A DNA stretch of 64,000 bases from Bacteroidota bacterium (GCA_016721435.1 JADKIC010000024.1:1-64000), one strand, 5' to 3'. Positions 24,417-33,484 are shown, numbered from the stretch's first letter. The notes: a model not told the origin generated them from the letters alone. A program made the numbers and translations.

Positions 24417-24641
24417 TTATATCTTCTCTTTTTTTGCAGTAAGCGAACGAATAACAAAGTCCACAAAAGGAACACCGGCAAATACAATCCACGGAACCAG
24501 ACAGAGGGTAAGTATGCCTGTGCGTTGGTACAGTGGAAGCACGCTAAGGTTTTCACCGAAAAGGGAAAGGAAGAGAGTGATAGAGGGATAGATGACCAGC
24601 CAGATTTTTAAAGAGGCCATGAGTTTCATTTTTGTTTTCAT
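24417..24641 (-). CDS. Small membrane protein, unknown function
   Basis: About 74 residues from ATG at 24641 (an ATG at 24671 is also possible). It has two hydrophobic segments, the second with LTLCLVPWIVFAGVPFVDFVIR, and a Lys-rich end. I recognise no domain, but the two-helix pattern with a Pro-rich turn looks like a conserved Bacteroidota inner-membrane protein. It is 128 nt upstream of the thioredoxin-reductase-like gene. Confidence 0.55.
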   Translation of the reverse strand: MKTKMKLMASLKIWLVIYPSITLFLSLFGENLSVLPLYQRTGILTLCLVPWIVFAGVPFVDFVIRSLTAKKEKI

Positions 24642-24727
24642 ACGAATTATCATTTGATGTATTGTTTGCACAAAAGTACCCTGGTTTGTCTCCTCCGGGA
24701 TAGGACAAAAATCAAATTGAGCGGTAC

Positions 24728-25048
24728 TTATCTGAAATTCTTGCGGAAGGCTTCAGGACTGTAACCAGTATGCTTTTTAAAGAAGCGGATAAAATAAGAA
24801 ACATCTTCATAGCCCATTTGCCACGCTAGCTCATTCACCTGACAGGAGCCGGCCAGTAGTTGCCTTTTCGCTTCCAGAATAATCTCATCGTTGATTACCA
24901 CGGAACAACTCTTCCCCAGGCACACCTTGGTGATGGCATTAAGCTGATAGGGACTCAGGTGCATCATCTCAGCGTACTGCGCCACTTGCTTGTGGGTGTG
25001 GATATGCTTTTCGAGGAGGGCGCTCAACTCATCCATGCGCTCTTGCAT
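24728..25048 (-). CDS. AraC-family regulator, C-terminal DNA-binding part (frameshifted)
   Basis: 106 residues with the AraC/XylS double helix-turn-helix: the first helix pair around VAQYAEMMHLSPYQLNAITK and the family signature near VNELAWQMGYEDVSYFIRFFKKHTGYSPEAFR (pieces shown for orientation). It binds DNA. The N-terminal sensing half is 25054-25578; in the bridging frame KRVSPMQERMDEL connects the two, so one indel in the CCCCAAAAA tract near 25062 explains the split. Confidence 0.85.
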   Translation of the reverse strand: MQERMDELSALLEKHIHTHKQVAQYAEMMHLSPYQLNAITKVCLGKSCSVVINDEIILEAKRQLLAGSCQVNELAWQMGYEDVSYFIRFFKKHTGYSPEAFRKNFR

Positions 25049-25053
25049 AGGGC

Positions 25054-25578
25054 TTACTCTTTTTGGGGAGTGCTGCTGAGTCGAAACAGCTCTATAAAGA
25101 AAATGGCCAGATTCGCCTTTATTACTTCCCGATATCCTTCCTGCCTCTCCCTATACTCCTTATAAACGGATGTTAGCTGTGCCTGCAGCATTTTAAATTT
25201 CTCTTCATCGGCCACTGTGAAGTTTTTTTTCCCCACCCTGCGCAGGTGCTGACCGGAGTTTTTATTTTTATGAAAAAAGAAATCCGCTTTAAACTGTAAC
25301 AGGTAGCCCTTGCACCCTGCCTTCAACCTGAGCTGATGCACTTGCCCGGGCCGCATAAAATAAACAACATGATCGACCACTTTATAAGGGACGAAATCAA
25401 TTTCATGAATCCCCTTTCCCTTCTCCAGCGCCAATATAAAATAATGGTCGTGGCGATGGAGAGCCTGCAGCATGTCATTACCATCCATGAGCTCCCCAAG
25501 CTCCCTTATGCTGAAGCTCTCTGCCAAATCCGGTTCTTGCCCTTTGGGATTTAGTTGACGAAGTGGGATGGAGGTCAT
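25054..25578 (-). CDS. AraC-family regulator, N-terminal cupin-like part (frameshifted)
   Basis: 174 residues. The cupin-like ligand/dimerisation half has HRHDHYFILALEKGKGIHEIDF and VVYFMRPGQVHQL, typical of AraC-type N-terminal domains. It ends at a stop just before the DNA-binding half. Full protein about 285 residues. The target genes cannot be told; the alpha/beta hydrolase or thioredoxin-reductase-like genes nearby are candidates. Confidence 0.8.
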   Translation of the reverse strand: MTSIPLRQLNPKGQEPDLAESFSIRELGELMDGNDMLQALHRHDHYFILALEKGKGIHEIDFVPYKVVDHVVYFMRPGQVHQLRLKAGCKGYLLQFKADFFFHKNKNSGQHLRRVGKKNFTVADEEKFKMLQAQLTSVYKEYRERQEGYREVIKANLAIFFIELFRLSSTPQKE

Positions 25579-25719
25579 GGATGATTTGCGAAACAGGAAC
25601 GATTGGGTGGAGCAACCGGCGTTTTATCTGAGAACTCATCGAAGTGAAAAATCCCGCTAACTATTTTTGTAATCAAAGGAATAGATGTTGCTGGTATCAT
25701 TTACTATCAAAGATAAGAA

Positions 25720-26580
25720 TTACTGCCTCATTTCTTCTCCGACGAAACTACTGTCTAAATACTTCTGCACGGTGGTATTAAACAGGTCAGGATTGTCCTT
25801 GGTGACGTAGTGGCTTTCTCCTGCCAAAATACATAGGTTGGCATGAGGGATATTCTTATAAATATATACGGTGTGTTCTTCCCGAATAATATCCCTGTCG
25901 GTTGACATCACCAATACAGGGCACTTGATCCTTTGTAAATCACCGGCAGTGATTTGTGGTTGAAATTCCATCATACGGTTGCGCTGTTGCAGAATTTTCC
26001 AGTTTTGAGAACTGTCCTTTTGGGCAAGCATCTCATCGGCTTTCCTTCTGTCACGTTTCACTTCATTCAGGAATGACGGATAAAGCGCTATCGTATCAGG
26101 GGTCAAGTTAGCAGCAAAGGCAACGATCTTCTTTACTTTCTCCGGATAATAGATGGCCATCAGCAACGCAATAATTCCGCCGTCGCTTCTTCCTACGATA
26201 TACGCCGAATCAATTTTTAAATGCGTTAAAATATCGTTGACATCCTTTGTGATTTGCATGTACGTAAGACTGTCACTTCCCAATTCACTGTTCCCCCTTC
26301 CCCTGCAATCCATCACTATTACTTTATATTTCCTTGCAAAGAATTTGATCTGCGGCTTCATATAACCAATATTTCCACCGTTACCATGAATAAGTACCAG
26401 CGGTTCCCCTTGTCCGTATACTTCAAAATATTGTTTAGCACCGTTGAGCAGGAGAGAGCGACCATTAGCGGTATTGTTCCCGTACGCCGGTTCATTGGGG
26501 TAAGACTGAGCTAAAGTAAAAGAAGGAATCAATAATAACGCTGATAGCATCATCACAGTACCCATCTGAAGATATCTCAT
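25720..26580 (-). CDS. Alpha/beta-fold hydrolase, secreted
   Basis: 286 residues with a signal peptide (about 24 residues ending TLA-Q). The fold marks are LVLIHGNGGN (oxyanion area), the nucleophile elbow GRSDGG (Ser between two Gly), acid in MSTDRDIIRE and His in GESHYVTKDN. It hydrolyses an ester or related bond; the substrate is not evident. Monocistronic; the gene is intact, in contrast to many neighbours. Confidence 0.88.
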   Translation of the reverse strand: MRYLQMGTVMMLSALLLIPSFTLAQSYPNEPAYGNNTANGRSLLLNGAKQYFEVYGQGEPLVLIHGNGGNIGYMKPQIKFFARKYKVIVMDCRGRGNSELGSDSLTYMQITKDVNDILTHLKIDSAYIVGRSDGGIIALLMAIYYPEKVKKIVAFAANLTPDTIALYPSFLNEVKRDRRKADEMLAQKDSSQNWKILQQRNRMMEFQPQITAGDLQRIKCPVLVMSTDRDIIREEHTVYIYKNIPHANLCILAGESHYVTKDNPDLFNTTVQKYLDSSFVGEEMRQ

Positions 26581-26641
26581 TTCTATTTATAGTTTCTGTG
26601 AAAATAAGGAAGATCTGAATATCATCAGAAATGCATCAAAA

Positions 26642-26845
26642 CTATCTTTTCTTTCTCTTCGTCACGTAAATAACATCCTCCTTTCCATCGGCATAAATAA
26701 AAAGAATATCTCCCTCCTTATCACTGAAAATATCGAGGGTATAATCTCCTCTCTGAGGAATCAAAGCATCCTGTCCTGAATGATAACATCTTTTAAAGAT
26801 ATCATTTGAGGACAAGCAACGAAACAGCAACAAATCCGTCGTCAT
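26642..26845 (-). CDS. C-terminal part of a secreted unknown protein (probably frameshifted)
   Basis: 67 residues with a short beta-rich stretch (LDIFSDKEGDILFIYADGKEDVIYV). No family recognised. It follows 26861-27202 in a different frame, and the intervening codons (PAMNDDGFVAVSLLVL in the third frame) look coding too, so at least two indels separate parts of one gene of about 190 residues. Confidence 0.45.
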   Translation of the reverse strand: MTTDLLLFRCLSSNDIFKRCYHSGQDALIPQRGDYTLDIFSDKEGDILFIYADGKEDVIYVTKRKKR

Positions 26846-26860
26846 TCATGGCAGGGATTT

Positions 26861-27202
26861 TTATCTGTAGAAATTTGTAGAGCGGGAAAAAGCGGTAGAG
26901 CGCCCATTCATCTTCTTTTTAGGAATGGAATAATCTGAAGGACCCAGGAGAAAATATCCCGATACCCCTGAAAGGGTCTTGATCTCTACATAACGGCAAT
27001 CCGTACATGAATAGTTGAATTGCTCCGACTTAAAAATAAAAGTGTCCGCTGAAAACGAAGGAAGGTTTTCCCAATCGATCTTTTCGCTTTCAACCACCAA
27101 CGAAGGAAGGTTTTCCCAATCGATCTTTTCGCTTTCAACCACCTGAGCAAATGAGTTGTTGAAAGCCAGAATGAGAATGAATAAAGAGAATATATTTTTC
27201 AT
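26861..27202 (-). CDS. Secreted protein of unknown function with a 15-residue in-frame duplication
   Basis: 113 residues with a signal peptide (NNSFA-Q). A 45-bp tandem duplication at 27055-27144 repeats VVESEKIDWENLPS. A later CxxC (CTDC) might bind metal or form a disulfide. I recognise no domain. The C-terminal residues (STAFSRSTNFYR) are probably already out of frame; see 26642-26845. Confidence 0.55.
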   Translation of the reverse strand: MKNIFSLFILILAFNNSFAQVVESEKIDWENLPSLVVESEKIDWENLPSFSADTFIFKSEQFNYSCTDCRYVEIKTLSGVSGYFLLGPSDYSIPKKKMNGRSTAFSRSTNFYR

Positions 27203-27309
27203 TTTCGTAATTTTTATGAATAATGAATTGATTATTTCCTGTCTCCCATTATCTGCCGGAAGTATTTACCTCCTGCAAAACTGTTTCTAAATTAAGAAAT
27301 AAAAGTCAA

Positions 27310-27347
27310 CTGTAGTAAGGACAGGTCGCGACCTGTCCTTACTACAG
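27310..27347. terminator. 38-bp perfect palindrome at the 3' end of the first cyclase gene
   Basis: CTGTAGTAAGGACAGGTCG is followed directly by its reverse complement, centred at 27328/27329. Its core is the same GACAGGTCGCGACCTGTC found at 11957-12126. It overlaps the last codons of the minus-strand cyclase fragment and could end transcription. Confidence 0.55.
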
Positions 27348-27539
27348 CCCCGCTCTGTTTCTTCCCTCCACAAAGTACATATCTATCTCACCCTTATTCT
27401 TCGCTTCTATTTTCCCGCGATGGACACAATGGAATTTATCTTTCACCAGGGCATAGGTACTGCTGCTGATGTTTACTTTTCCCGCTTCACCGGAAGATTC
27501 AATCCGATGCCAGATTGACCGTATCGCCCCAAATATCAT
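27342..27539 (-). CDS. Class III adenylate cyclase, C-terminal fragment of the propeller-cyclase gene
   Basis: This frame encodes the end of a cyclase catalytic domain: RIESSGEAGKVNISSSTYALVKDKF and DMYFVEG (pieces). The preceding catalytic block FAYDIWGDTVNLAS is visible in a third frame near 27500-27545. A 2-nt loss at CATCGGATT (compare CATCACGGATT in the paralogue near 31190) and a second indel near 27560 separate it from 27558-30707. Confidence 0.7.
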   Translation of the reverse strand: MIFGAIRSIWHRIESSGEAGKVNISSSTYALVKDKFHCVHRGKIEAKNKGEIDMYFVEGRNRAGL

Positions 27540-27557
27540 AAGCGAATTTTTTAACCC

Positions 27558-30500
27558 CTACACTATTCCGGCTACAACAGTTCCCGTATGAATGCCAATA
27601 CGTATTTCAAAGTAAGGTTCCCCGCTTATCACCCGACGGCTATTTTCATCCCGAACAAAACCCAGAATCTCTAAAGCACAATTCACTACTTTAATCGCAT
27701 GCATCGGATCTTCTTTCGGAATGCCTCCGGCCAGCATATAGGAATCGCCAATCGTTTTCAGTTTCTCAACGCCATGCTGTTCAACAATCTTATCGAATGC
27801 AGTAAAATAATGATTGATCGTATTCACCACCACTTCGGGGGAATACAAACCGGATATAGCAGTAAATCCCTTGAAGTCGGTAAACAATACGGTAACATTT
27901 TCAATTAACACAGATTTTACTGTTCCATTCTCCTTGAGCTCCGTGGCAATTTCAGCGGGAAGAATATTTTCAAGCAATTCGTCCGAACGATCGCGTTGAC
28001 GTTGGATTTCGTCACGCTGATGGACAATCTCTATCGTGGCTTTGTTTACAGAATCCTCCAGTTGTCGAGCCCTTTGTCGCAGCCTTCTCGAATTCCAATG
28101 TACACTGCCTAAGTACGAAACAATCAGCAACAATCCGTATCCGGTGTAGGCCATCTTGCTTTGCCACCAGGGGGGATGAATTTTAAAAGAGTATTCAAAG
28201 GGCTTACTCCAAACCTGCGCCTCTCCCATAGCACTCACACGAAAAGTAAAATCCCCGGGAGGGATGTTCCTGTATTCAGCATACGAACTCGTTGTGACTT
28301 TTCCCCACTCCCGGTCGAGGCCTTTCAACTGATAACGGTACTTGATTTTATGCGGAGCCTTCCAGTCAATGCCAATGAAATGAAAGGTGAGGTGATTGGT
28401 GTTGAATGATAAATCAAGACCTGAAGGATAATTGAAAAACGGTACCACACTGTCGAAGCGAATCTCTTCCGTCAGACTATCCGGGAAATGGAGATAATCA
28501 ATATAACTTTCATTAATATCGATGCGATTGAGTCGTGGTGCAGGAACATTTTCTGAGATATTAAAATCATTGAGAGGTAGCCGCAATAGCCCCTTTCCAT
28601 CTCCCCACCAGGCATAATTTCGTTGGTCAATCAGGGCACTCTTCCAAAAGAAGTCGATGGTGCTCAACCCGTCGTACTTTGAAAATGTAGTCACTTTGAT
28701 GGCCGTTTTTCGATCTCCTTTGTATGAAGAATTAAGTGGTGTTATGTAAACCAGTCCCTTCTCTGTACTTAGCCAGATATTGCCCGACTTTTCTTCAAGC
28801 ACACTCCACACCATATTTACCGGAATCCCTTCCTTTTCGGTGATATGGGTAAATTGCTTTCCATCATATACACTAACACCTCCTTGCTCTGTGGCGAACC
28901 AGATGTTGTGATGCTGATCTTCATGCGCCATCCAGATCAAATTATCCGATATCCCTTCCCGCTCCGTAAAGTGGGTAATATTCTTTCCATCGTAAACGCT
29001 CACACCGCCACCATGTGTACAAATCCATATATTGCCTTTGCTGTCTTCCAGCAGATATCGAATATTATTGCTTGACAAACCTTCTTTCTCTGTGAAGTGC
29101 TTGAATGTTTTACCGTCATAAATAGCAATTCCGGAATACTGTGTTCCGAGCCAGGTGTTTCCTTTCCGGTCATGAAGAACAAATGTGCACCGGTCATCTG
29201 TGAGTCCATTTGACTTTCCAAAATTTGTTAACGTTTTTCCATCGTAAACTTGCACCCCACGGCCCCAGGTGCTCAGCCACTTCCGGTTTTGGTGATCCGT
29301 GGTAAGCGAAATAATATTGTTTGATAATAGTCCTTGCGTTTCCGTAAGATGTTGGACAACAGTGTCGCGCATTATACTTACCCCGCCACCATTGGTGCCC
29401 ATCCAAACATTTCCCTGATGATCCTCTGTCATTGACAAAACCTTGAAATGGGATAACCCTTCCTTTTCAGTAAAATGGGTAAATCCATTACCGTTATAAA
29501 TGTTTAGTCCGCCACCATTGGTCCCCATCCAGATGTTTCCGCATTTATCCTCTAAAATAGTGCGCACCATTTTATTGGATAGTCCTTCGTTTTCACTATA
29601 CACTGTGAACTGTTGACCATCAAACATGGTTACACCTGCCGACGAAGTCCCTATCCACATATTTCCATTATGATCCGCAATCAATGACCAAATAAAATTA
29701 TCAGACAATCCCTCTGTAGTTGTATATTTTACAAAGTGTGTTCCATTGTAAACATATACTCCACCACCATTGGTCCCGAACCAAATATTCCCCCGTTGAT
29801 CCTCATTAATACACCAAATAATAGTATTCAAGAAATTGTCTTTAGCAGGAAGTTGAGTAAAATTTTGTCCATCAAAAACAGCCACACCAGCGGTATTCGT
29901 CCCTATCCAGATGTTCCCTTTTGAGTCTTCAAAAACGGCTGTTACCTTGTCGCCCGGCAATCCTTCCTTAGAGGTGTAATGCGTAAAAGCTTTGCCATCG
30001 AAAACACTTAACCCTCCATCTGTACCCAGCCAGATCCGACCTTTGTGATCCATGATCATATGACGAATGATGTTACTGGTAAGTCCCCCTGTTTCATTGT
30101 AAACAGTTAATCCTTTTCCATTGTAGACACAGACCCCGCCACCCCATGTTCCCAACCAGATATTTCCGCTTCTATCTTCCACTATTGACTTCACGATATT
30201 TTGAGGAAGTCCATCTTTCTCTGTGAAGTGACGGAAATACTCGCCATCATATACACTCGCACCCACACCATCCGTTCCCATCCAGATATGACCCTGATGA
30301 TCCTCAATCACAGACAGGATATAAGAGGAATTCAAACCATTCTCAGCATCGAGAAACTTAATATTGGTGCTGGCATCCTCCTTTCGTCGTGGTGGAGATG
30401 CTTTCACCGGTTTAGTATGTCTCACCGCTACGGCATTACCCCGGGCAGGTACAGGTATTCCGGTTTGCACCCTTTGCCCAATGCTGTTGAGAATATAATG

Positions 30501-30707
30501 TGATGTATCTCCGGAATCAATAGCAGAGAATGGAATCCGCTTCATCCTATTGGAGTCAATTGTTACAACCACAGGAGGTGTTCGTATCGGGTGACGATGC
30601 GTGTATCCTTTTGCTGTGGAGAAAGGCTTTGCTTCTGTGACTTTTGGCAATTCGAGACTATCGGGGGAAACAATGGTAAGCTGAACGGGAATGGGGACTC
30701 CTGTCAT
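27558..30707 (-). CDS. Propeller-sensor (Reg_prop/Y_Y_Y) protein fused to a class III adenylate cyclase
   Basis: 1049 residues. About residues 120-680 hold about a dozen Reg_prop blades (pattern GNIWxGTxGGGVxxYDGKxFTHFTEKEGL), forming a propeller sensor. A Y_Y_Y domain follows (about 765-845), then a membrane segment, a coiled linker and the cyclase domain from about 935: VLFTDFKGFT (metal Asp), LKTIGDSYMLAGG (Lys typical of adenylate specificity, second metal Asp), and RIGIHTGTVVAGIV. Such sensors usually end in histidine kinase or LytTR domains, so the cyclase output is unusual. The topology predicted is periplasmic sensor, cytoplasmic cyclase making cAMP. N-terminal and C-terminal pieces lie in 30707-31024 and 27342-27539. 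Confidence 0.88.
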   Translation of the reverse strand: MTGVPIPVQLTIVSPDSLELPKVTEAKPFSTAKGYTHRHPIRTPPVVVTIDSNRMKRIPFSAIDSGDTSHYILNSIGQRVQTGIPVPARGNAVAVRHTKPVKASPPRRKEDASTNIKFLDAENGLNSSYILSVIEDHQGHIWMGTDGVGASVYDGEYFRHFTEKDGLPQNIVKSIVEDRSGNIWLGTWGGGVCVYNGKGLTVYNETGGLTSNIIRHMIMDHKGRIWLGTDGGLSVFDGKAFTHYTSKEGLPGDKVTAVFEDSKGNIWIGTNTAGVAVFDGQNFTQLPAKDNFLNTIIWCINEDQRGNIWFGTNGGGVYVYNGTHFVKYTTTEGLSDNFIWSLIADHNGNMWIGTSSAGVTMFDGQQFTVYSENEGLSNKMVRTILEDKCGNIWMGTNGGGLNIYNGNGFTHFTEKEGLSHFKVLSMTEDHQGNVWMGTNGGGVSIMRDTVVQHLTETQGLLSNNIISLTTDHQNRKWLSTWGRGVQVYDGKTLTNFGKSNGLTDDRCTFVLHDRKGNTWLGTQYSGIAIYDGKTFKHFTEKEGLSSNNIRYLLEDSKGNIWICTHGGGVSVYDGKNITHFTEREGISDNLIWMAHEDQHHNIWFATEQGGVSVYDGKQFTHITEKEGIPVNMVWSVLEEKSGNIWLSTEKGLVYITPLNSSYKGDRKTAIKVTTFSKYDGLSTIDFFWKSALIDQRNYAWWGDGKGLLRLPLNDFNISENVPAPRLNRIDINESYIDYLHFPDSLTEEIRFDSVVPFFNYPSGLDLSFNTNHLTFHFIGIDWKAPHKIKYRYQLKGLDREWGKVTTSSYAEYRNIPPGDFTFRVSAMGEAQVWSKPFEYSFKIHPPWWQSKMAYTGYGLLLIVSYLGSVHWNSRRLRQRARQLEDSVNKATIEIVHQRDEIQRQRDRSDELLENILPAEIATELKENGTVKSVLIENVTVLFTDFKGFTAISGLYSPEVVVNTINHYFTAFDKIVEQHGVEKLKTIGDSYMLAGGIPKEDPMHAIKVVNCALEILGFVRDENSRRVISGEPYFEIRIGIHTGTVVAGIV

Positions 30708-31024
30708 TAAATATCTCCGAATGAATTTACAATAGGTAATATGCTGTCGCCGGTTACCGGATTTATGGTATATCCCTCTTTTATTTTTATCGGGTAACTA
30801 ACGGGTTGTGGAAATAAATCGGTAGATGCAATATCTTCTTCATCTATATGATCACACGAACATATAAACAAAAGCAGGATAGGCAAGAAGAACTTCGAAA
30901 CTATAATCGAAGGATGAGACAGGCCTTTATTTTTTCCAGGTCGCAAAATTATATCCGTTAGTGTAGTTGATATTCGTGTAAACCTATAAAATAAATTAAT
31001 GTGCTCATTTCCTTCCAGCCACAA
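30707..31024 (-). CDS. Lipoprotein-type N-terminus of the propeller-cyclase (frameshifted)
   Basis: The frame carries a lipobox-like segment FLPILLLFICSC at about residues 46-57, then a proline-rich stretch INPVTGDSILPIVNSFGDI that continues as MTGVPIPVQL in the next ORF if one base is added near 30712. The TTG start is unconvincing and the true start may lie nearer the hydrophobic segment. A -7-like CAAAATTA (TAATTTTG) is at 30944-30951 on the minus strand, inside the ORF, supporting a shorter form. Confidence 0.6.
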   Translation of the reverse strand: MWLEGNEHINLFYRFTRISTTLTDIILRPGKNKGLSHPSIIVSKFFLPILLLFICSCDHIDEEDIASTDLFPQPVSYPIKIKEGYTINPVTGDSILPIVNSFGDI

Positions 31025-31202
31025 AATTATACTGCGTTCTCCTGGCTTTGGATAACAAAGTACATATCTATCTCACCCTTATTCTTCGCTTGAATTTTCC
31101 CGCGATGAACACAATGGAATTTATCTTTCACCAGGGCATAGGTACTGCTGCTGATGTTTACTTTTCCCGCTTCTCCGGAAGATTCAATCCGTGATGCCAG
31201 AT

Positions 31203-31421
31203 TTACCGTATCTCCCCAAATATCATAAGCGAATTTTTTACGCCTACTATTCCGGCTACAACAGTTCCGGTGTGAATGCCTATTCTTATTTCGAAACCTT
31301 CCTTGTTTTCCTGCTTTCGTTGCTGCAGATGGTTTTTCATGAACTGCTGTATTTCCAAGGCCGCATTCACAACATCAGTCGCATGTGTAGTATTGGCCAC
31401 CGGTAATCCTCCTGCACACAT
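31203..31421 (-). CDS. Class III adenylate cyclase, catalytic-domain fragment of the TPR-cyclase gene
   Basis: This frame gives MCAGGLP (after the second metal Asp), the helix ATDVVNAALEIQQF and RIGIHTGTVVAGIVGVK. One A is missing in the run AAAAAA near 31240, after which the catalytic end (FAYDIWGDTVNLASRIES, in the third frame) continues to a stop at 31027. Residues 31027-31200 are nearly identical in DNA to 27340-27545 of the neighbouring cyclase. Confidence 0.72.
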   Translation of the reverse strand: MCAGGLPVANTTHATDVVNAALEIQQFMKNHLQQRKQENKEGFEIRIGIHTGTVVAGIVGVKNSLMIFGEIR

Positions 31422-32884
31422 GTACGCATCACCAATGGTTTTAATTTTTCGATATTGTATTTGGTAATGATTTGATCAAAGGCTTTGAAACAGGTATGGA
31501 TCTCTGCTACCAATTCCGCCGGAGTGAGTCGTTCCGAAATTTGTGTAAACCCTTTGAAATCCGTGAACATGACCGTTACCTGATCAAACTGGCGGGCATC
31601 GGCACTACCCTTCGTTTTTAGTTCCTGGGCTACTTCTGACGGTAAAATGTTCAACAACAATTCTTCGCTACGTGCTTTTTCTTTCGAAATTTTATTCCGC
31701 TGACGATAAACTATCAATAAGAAAAAAGATGTGCCTATCAATCCTCCGGTGATGGCATTGCGGATATTTTTCTGAATAGCATCCTTCTTTTCCTGCTCGA
31801 GTCTGGCGGTAGCTTCCTTCTTTTCAAATTCATATTGCATCGACGACTGTAAAATCTTATCGTTATTGTCGGAAGTGAAAAGTGAGTCATCGCTGGCTTT
31901 GTAAATTTTTAAATAGGCCAATGCTTGCTTATAATTGCCTCTGTACTCTTCCAATTCAATCAAGGACTTATACACCGTTGTCAACTGAATCTGGTCACCC
32001 AACATTTCAAGTTTAGTCAACGCACTGTCGAGGTTAGCCTTTGCTTCATTCAGAGCAGCCTCCTTATTACTACGATACAAACTATCCAGAAGTTTTTGAT
32101 TGTTTTGCGTTACAATATGCAAGATCGCAGTTCCTTTATAGGCATAACTATTCGCCATCACGCTTTCATCGCCCAAATCTCTTGCTGCATCCAGTGCCTG
32201 TTGACTATATTTCAAGGCTTCCACATAATTTTTCATACCGATATAAACTCCGGCGATACTTACCTCGGAATGGGGAATCAAAGCGACACGGTTTTTCTTT
32301 TTATAAATATTCAAAGCCTGTAATTGAAAATCGAGGGCCCTCTCAAGGTCATTGCGATTATAATAGATGACACCGATATTTCCCAGGTTAGCGGCTTCAA
32401 AATCGCCTCCCGGAAAATGCTTTCTGTTAATGTCAAGGGCCTTTAAAAAATATTCCAGTGCCTTCTCTTCCTTACCCTGATAAGCATACACCGCACCAAT
32501 ATTACTCAGTGTTCCGGCCAACTTTCCAAGATCTCCCGCCTTTTCAAAATACTTCCTCGCATTCAGATAATCATCCAGACTTTCCGGCAGCTTAGACATA
32601 TTGAGATAATTAGCACCTCTGAAATAATAGGAGTTGCCAATCCCTTTTTCCCAATTGATTTGTTTCGCCAGTTCAATGGCCTTAGTGCCATAGATAAGTC
32701 CGGAATCGGGCAGAATAGTACTATACGAATAGGAAATCTGCGCCATCAGAAATACCTTGTGGGTATCTACGCTGGCTTTGGGAAGGACTCCAAGCAATGA
32801 ATCCAACCGGTTCCGGCCATAACTCTGTGCAACTAAATTGGTGGCAGAGGAAATTAAAATAATAAATGCTAAAAGACTTTTCAT
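31367..32884 (-). CDS. TPR-containing sensor fused to a class III adenylate cyclase, main part (frameshifted)
   Basis: About 505 residues from ATG at 32884, preceding a signal peptide (SATNLVA-Q). About 45-330 are tetratricopeptide repeats of the kind with LSNIGAVYAYQGKEEKALEYF; a coiled segment and a membrane helix (about 378-396) precede the cyclase domain with VMFTDFKGFTQIS (first metal Asp) and YNIEKLK. A missing A after AAAA near 31452 ends the frame; the true sequence reads LKTIGDAYMCAGG in 31203-31421. Predicted output is cAMP. The whole gene spans 31027-32884, about 615 residues. Confidence 0.85.
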   Translation of the reverse strand: MKSLLAFIILISSATNLVAQSYGRNRLDSLLGVLPKASVDTHKVFLMAQISYSYSTILPDSGLIYGTKAIELAKQINWEKGIGNSYYFRGANYLNMSKLPESLDDYLNARKYFEKAGDLGKLAGTLSNIGAVYAYQGKEEKALEYFLKALDINRKHFPGGDFEAANLGNIGVIYYNRNDLERALDFQLQALNIYKKKNRVALIPHSEVSIAGVYIGMKNYVEALKYSQQALDAARDLGDESVMANSYAYKGTAILHIVTQNNQKLLDSLYRSNKEAALNEAKANLDSALTKLEMLGDQIQLTTVYKSLIELEEYRGNYKQALAYLKIYKASDDSLFTSDNNDKILQSSMQYEFEKKEATARLEQEKKDAIQKNIRNAITGGLIGTSFFLLIVYRQRNKISKEKARSEELLLNILPSEVAQELKTKGSADARQFDQVTVMFTDFKGFTQISERLTPAELVAEIHTCFKAFDQIITKYNIEKLKPLVMRTCVQEDYRWPILHMRLML

Positions 32885-33226
32885 GGTGAAATCGTTTTTT
32901 GTTGTTTCCAATACTTACTAAAGGAGCACTCCCACTTAAGGAAAGTTCCTGTTTTTACAGCCAACTAAACAATTCCTATACCCATGAATTCCCCTGCATA
33001 TACGTGTTCTTCTTTCCCTCATGAACATCGTTATTACGGATGGTTTCGTCACTGCAAAATATAGTATAGTCAAAAATATTAAAAAAAGTGAATTCAAAAA
33101 CATATCCTCCTCATTTTCTGTCAAAATTACAGTGTCCGCTTTACATTTTCTTAACCCAGCAAGCTTCCTCCATAATAACGATGATGAAGGGTTAGATAAA
33201 TAATACGAAATCCCTATGTTCCTAAT
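32885..33226. other. Intergenic, no gene seen
   Basis: AT-rich sequence between the TPR-cyclase start and the next gene's 3' side; it should hold the cyclase promoter, but I cannot place a consensus -33/-7 pair. Confidence 0.4.
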
Positions 33227-33252
33227 CCCGAAAGATTTTTAAATTTTTCGGG
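33227..33252. terminator. Possible small stem-loop
   Basis: CCCGAAA and TTTCGGG (33227-33233, 33246-33252) can pair around an AT-rich loop, about 100 bp past the TPR gene. The stem is short and no clear U tract follows on either strand. Confidence 0.3.
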
Positions 33253-33352
33253 GTACTGCGTGCAAGGATAGGCCGGCACTGTAGTAATAGGAAATATGTC
33301 GAACAAAATAAATAATTCCCCTGTATTTAAAAAAGTGACCTGGTCTTTGGAC

Positions 33353-33484
33353 TCACAACTTGTAAATATCCTCTTCAGAGACTTGATCAATCATATAATG
33401 GTATTGATCAAACATTCGCCTCTTCTCTGCGTAATAATTTAATGCTGATTGCTTCGCCGTATGATAAGCTGCTATGTTATTCAT
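33353..33484 (-). CDS. Short ORF, probably the C-terminus of the TPR protein
   Basis: 43 codons beginning ATG at 33484, overlapping the stop of 33481-34161 by 4 nt. The product (NNIAAYHTAKQSALNYY and on) looks like the next helical pair of the TPR protein: read with one indel, YYLR continues as YYKKMNNIAAY. It could also be a separate translationally coupled mini-gene, but the frameshift reading fits the rest of the window better. Confidence 0.45.
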   Translation of the reverse strand: MNNIAAYHTAKQSALNYYAEKRRMFDQYHYMIDQVSEEDIYKL

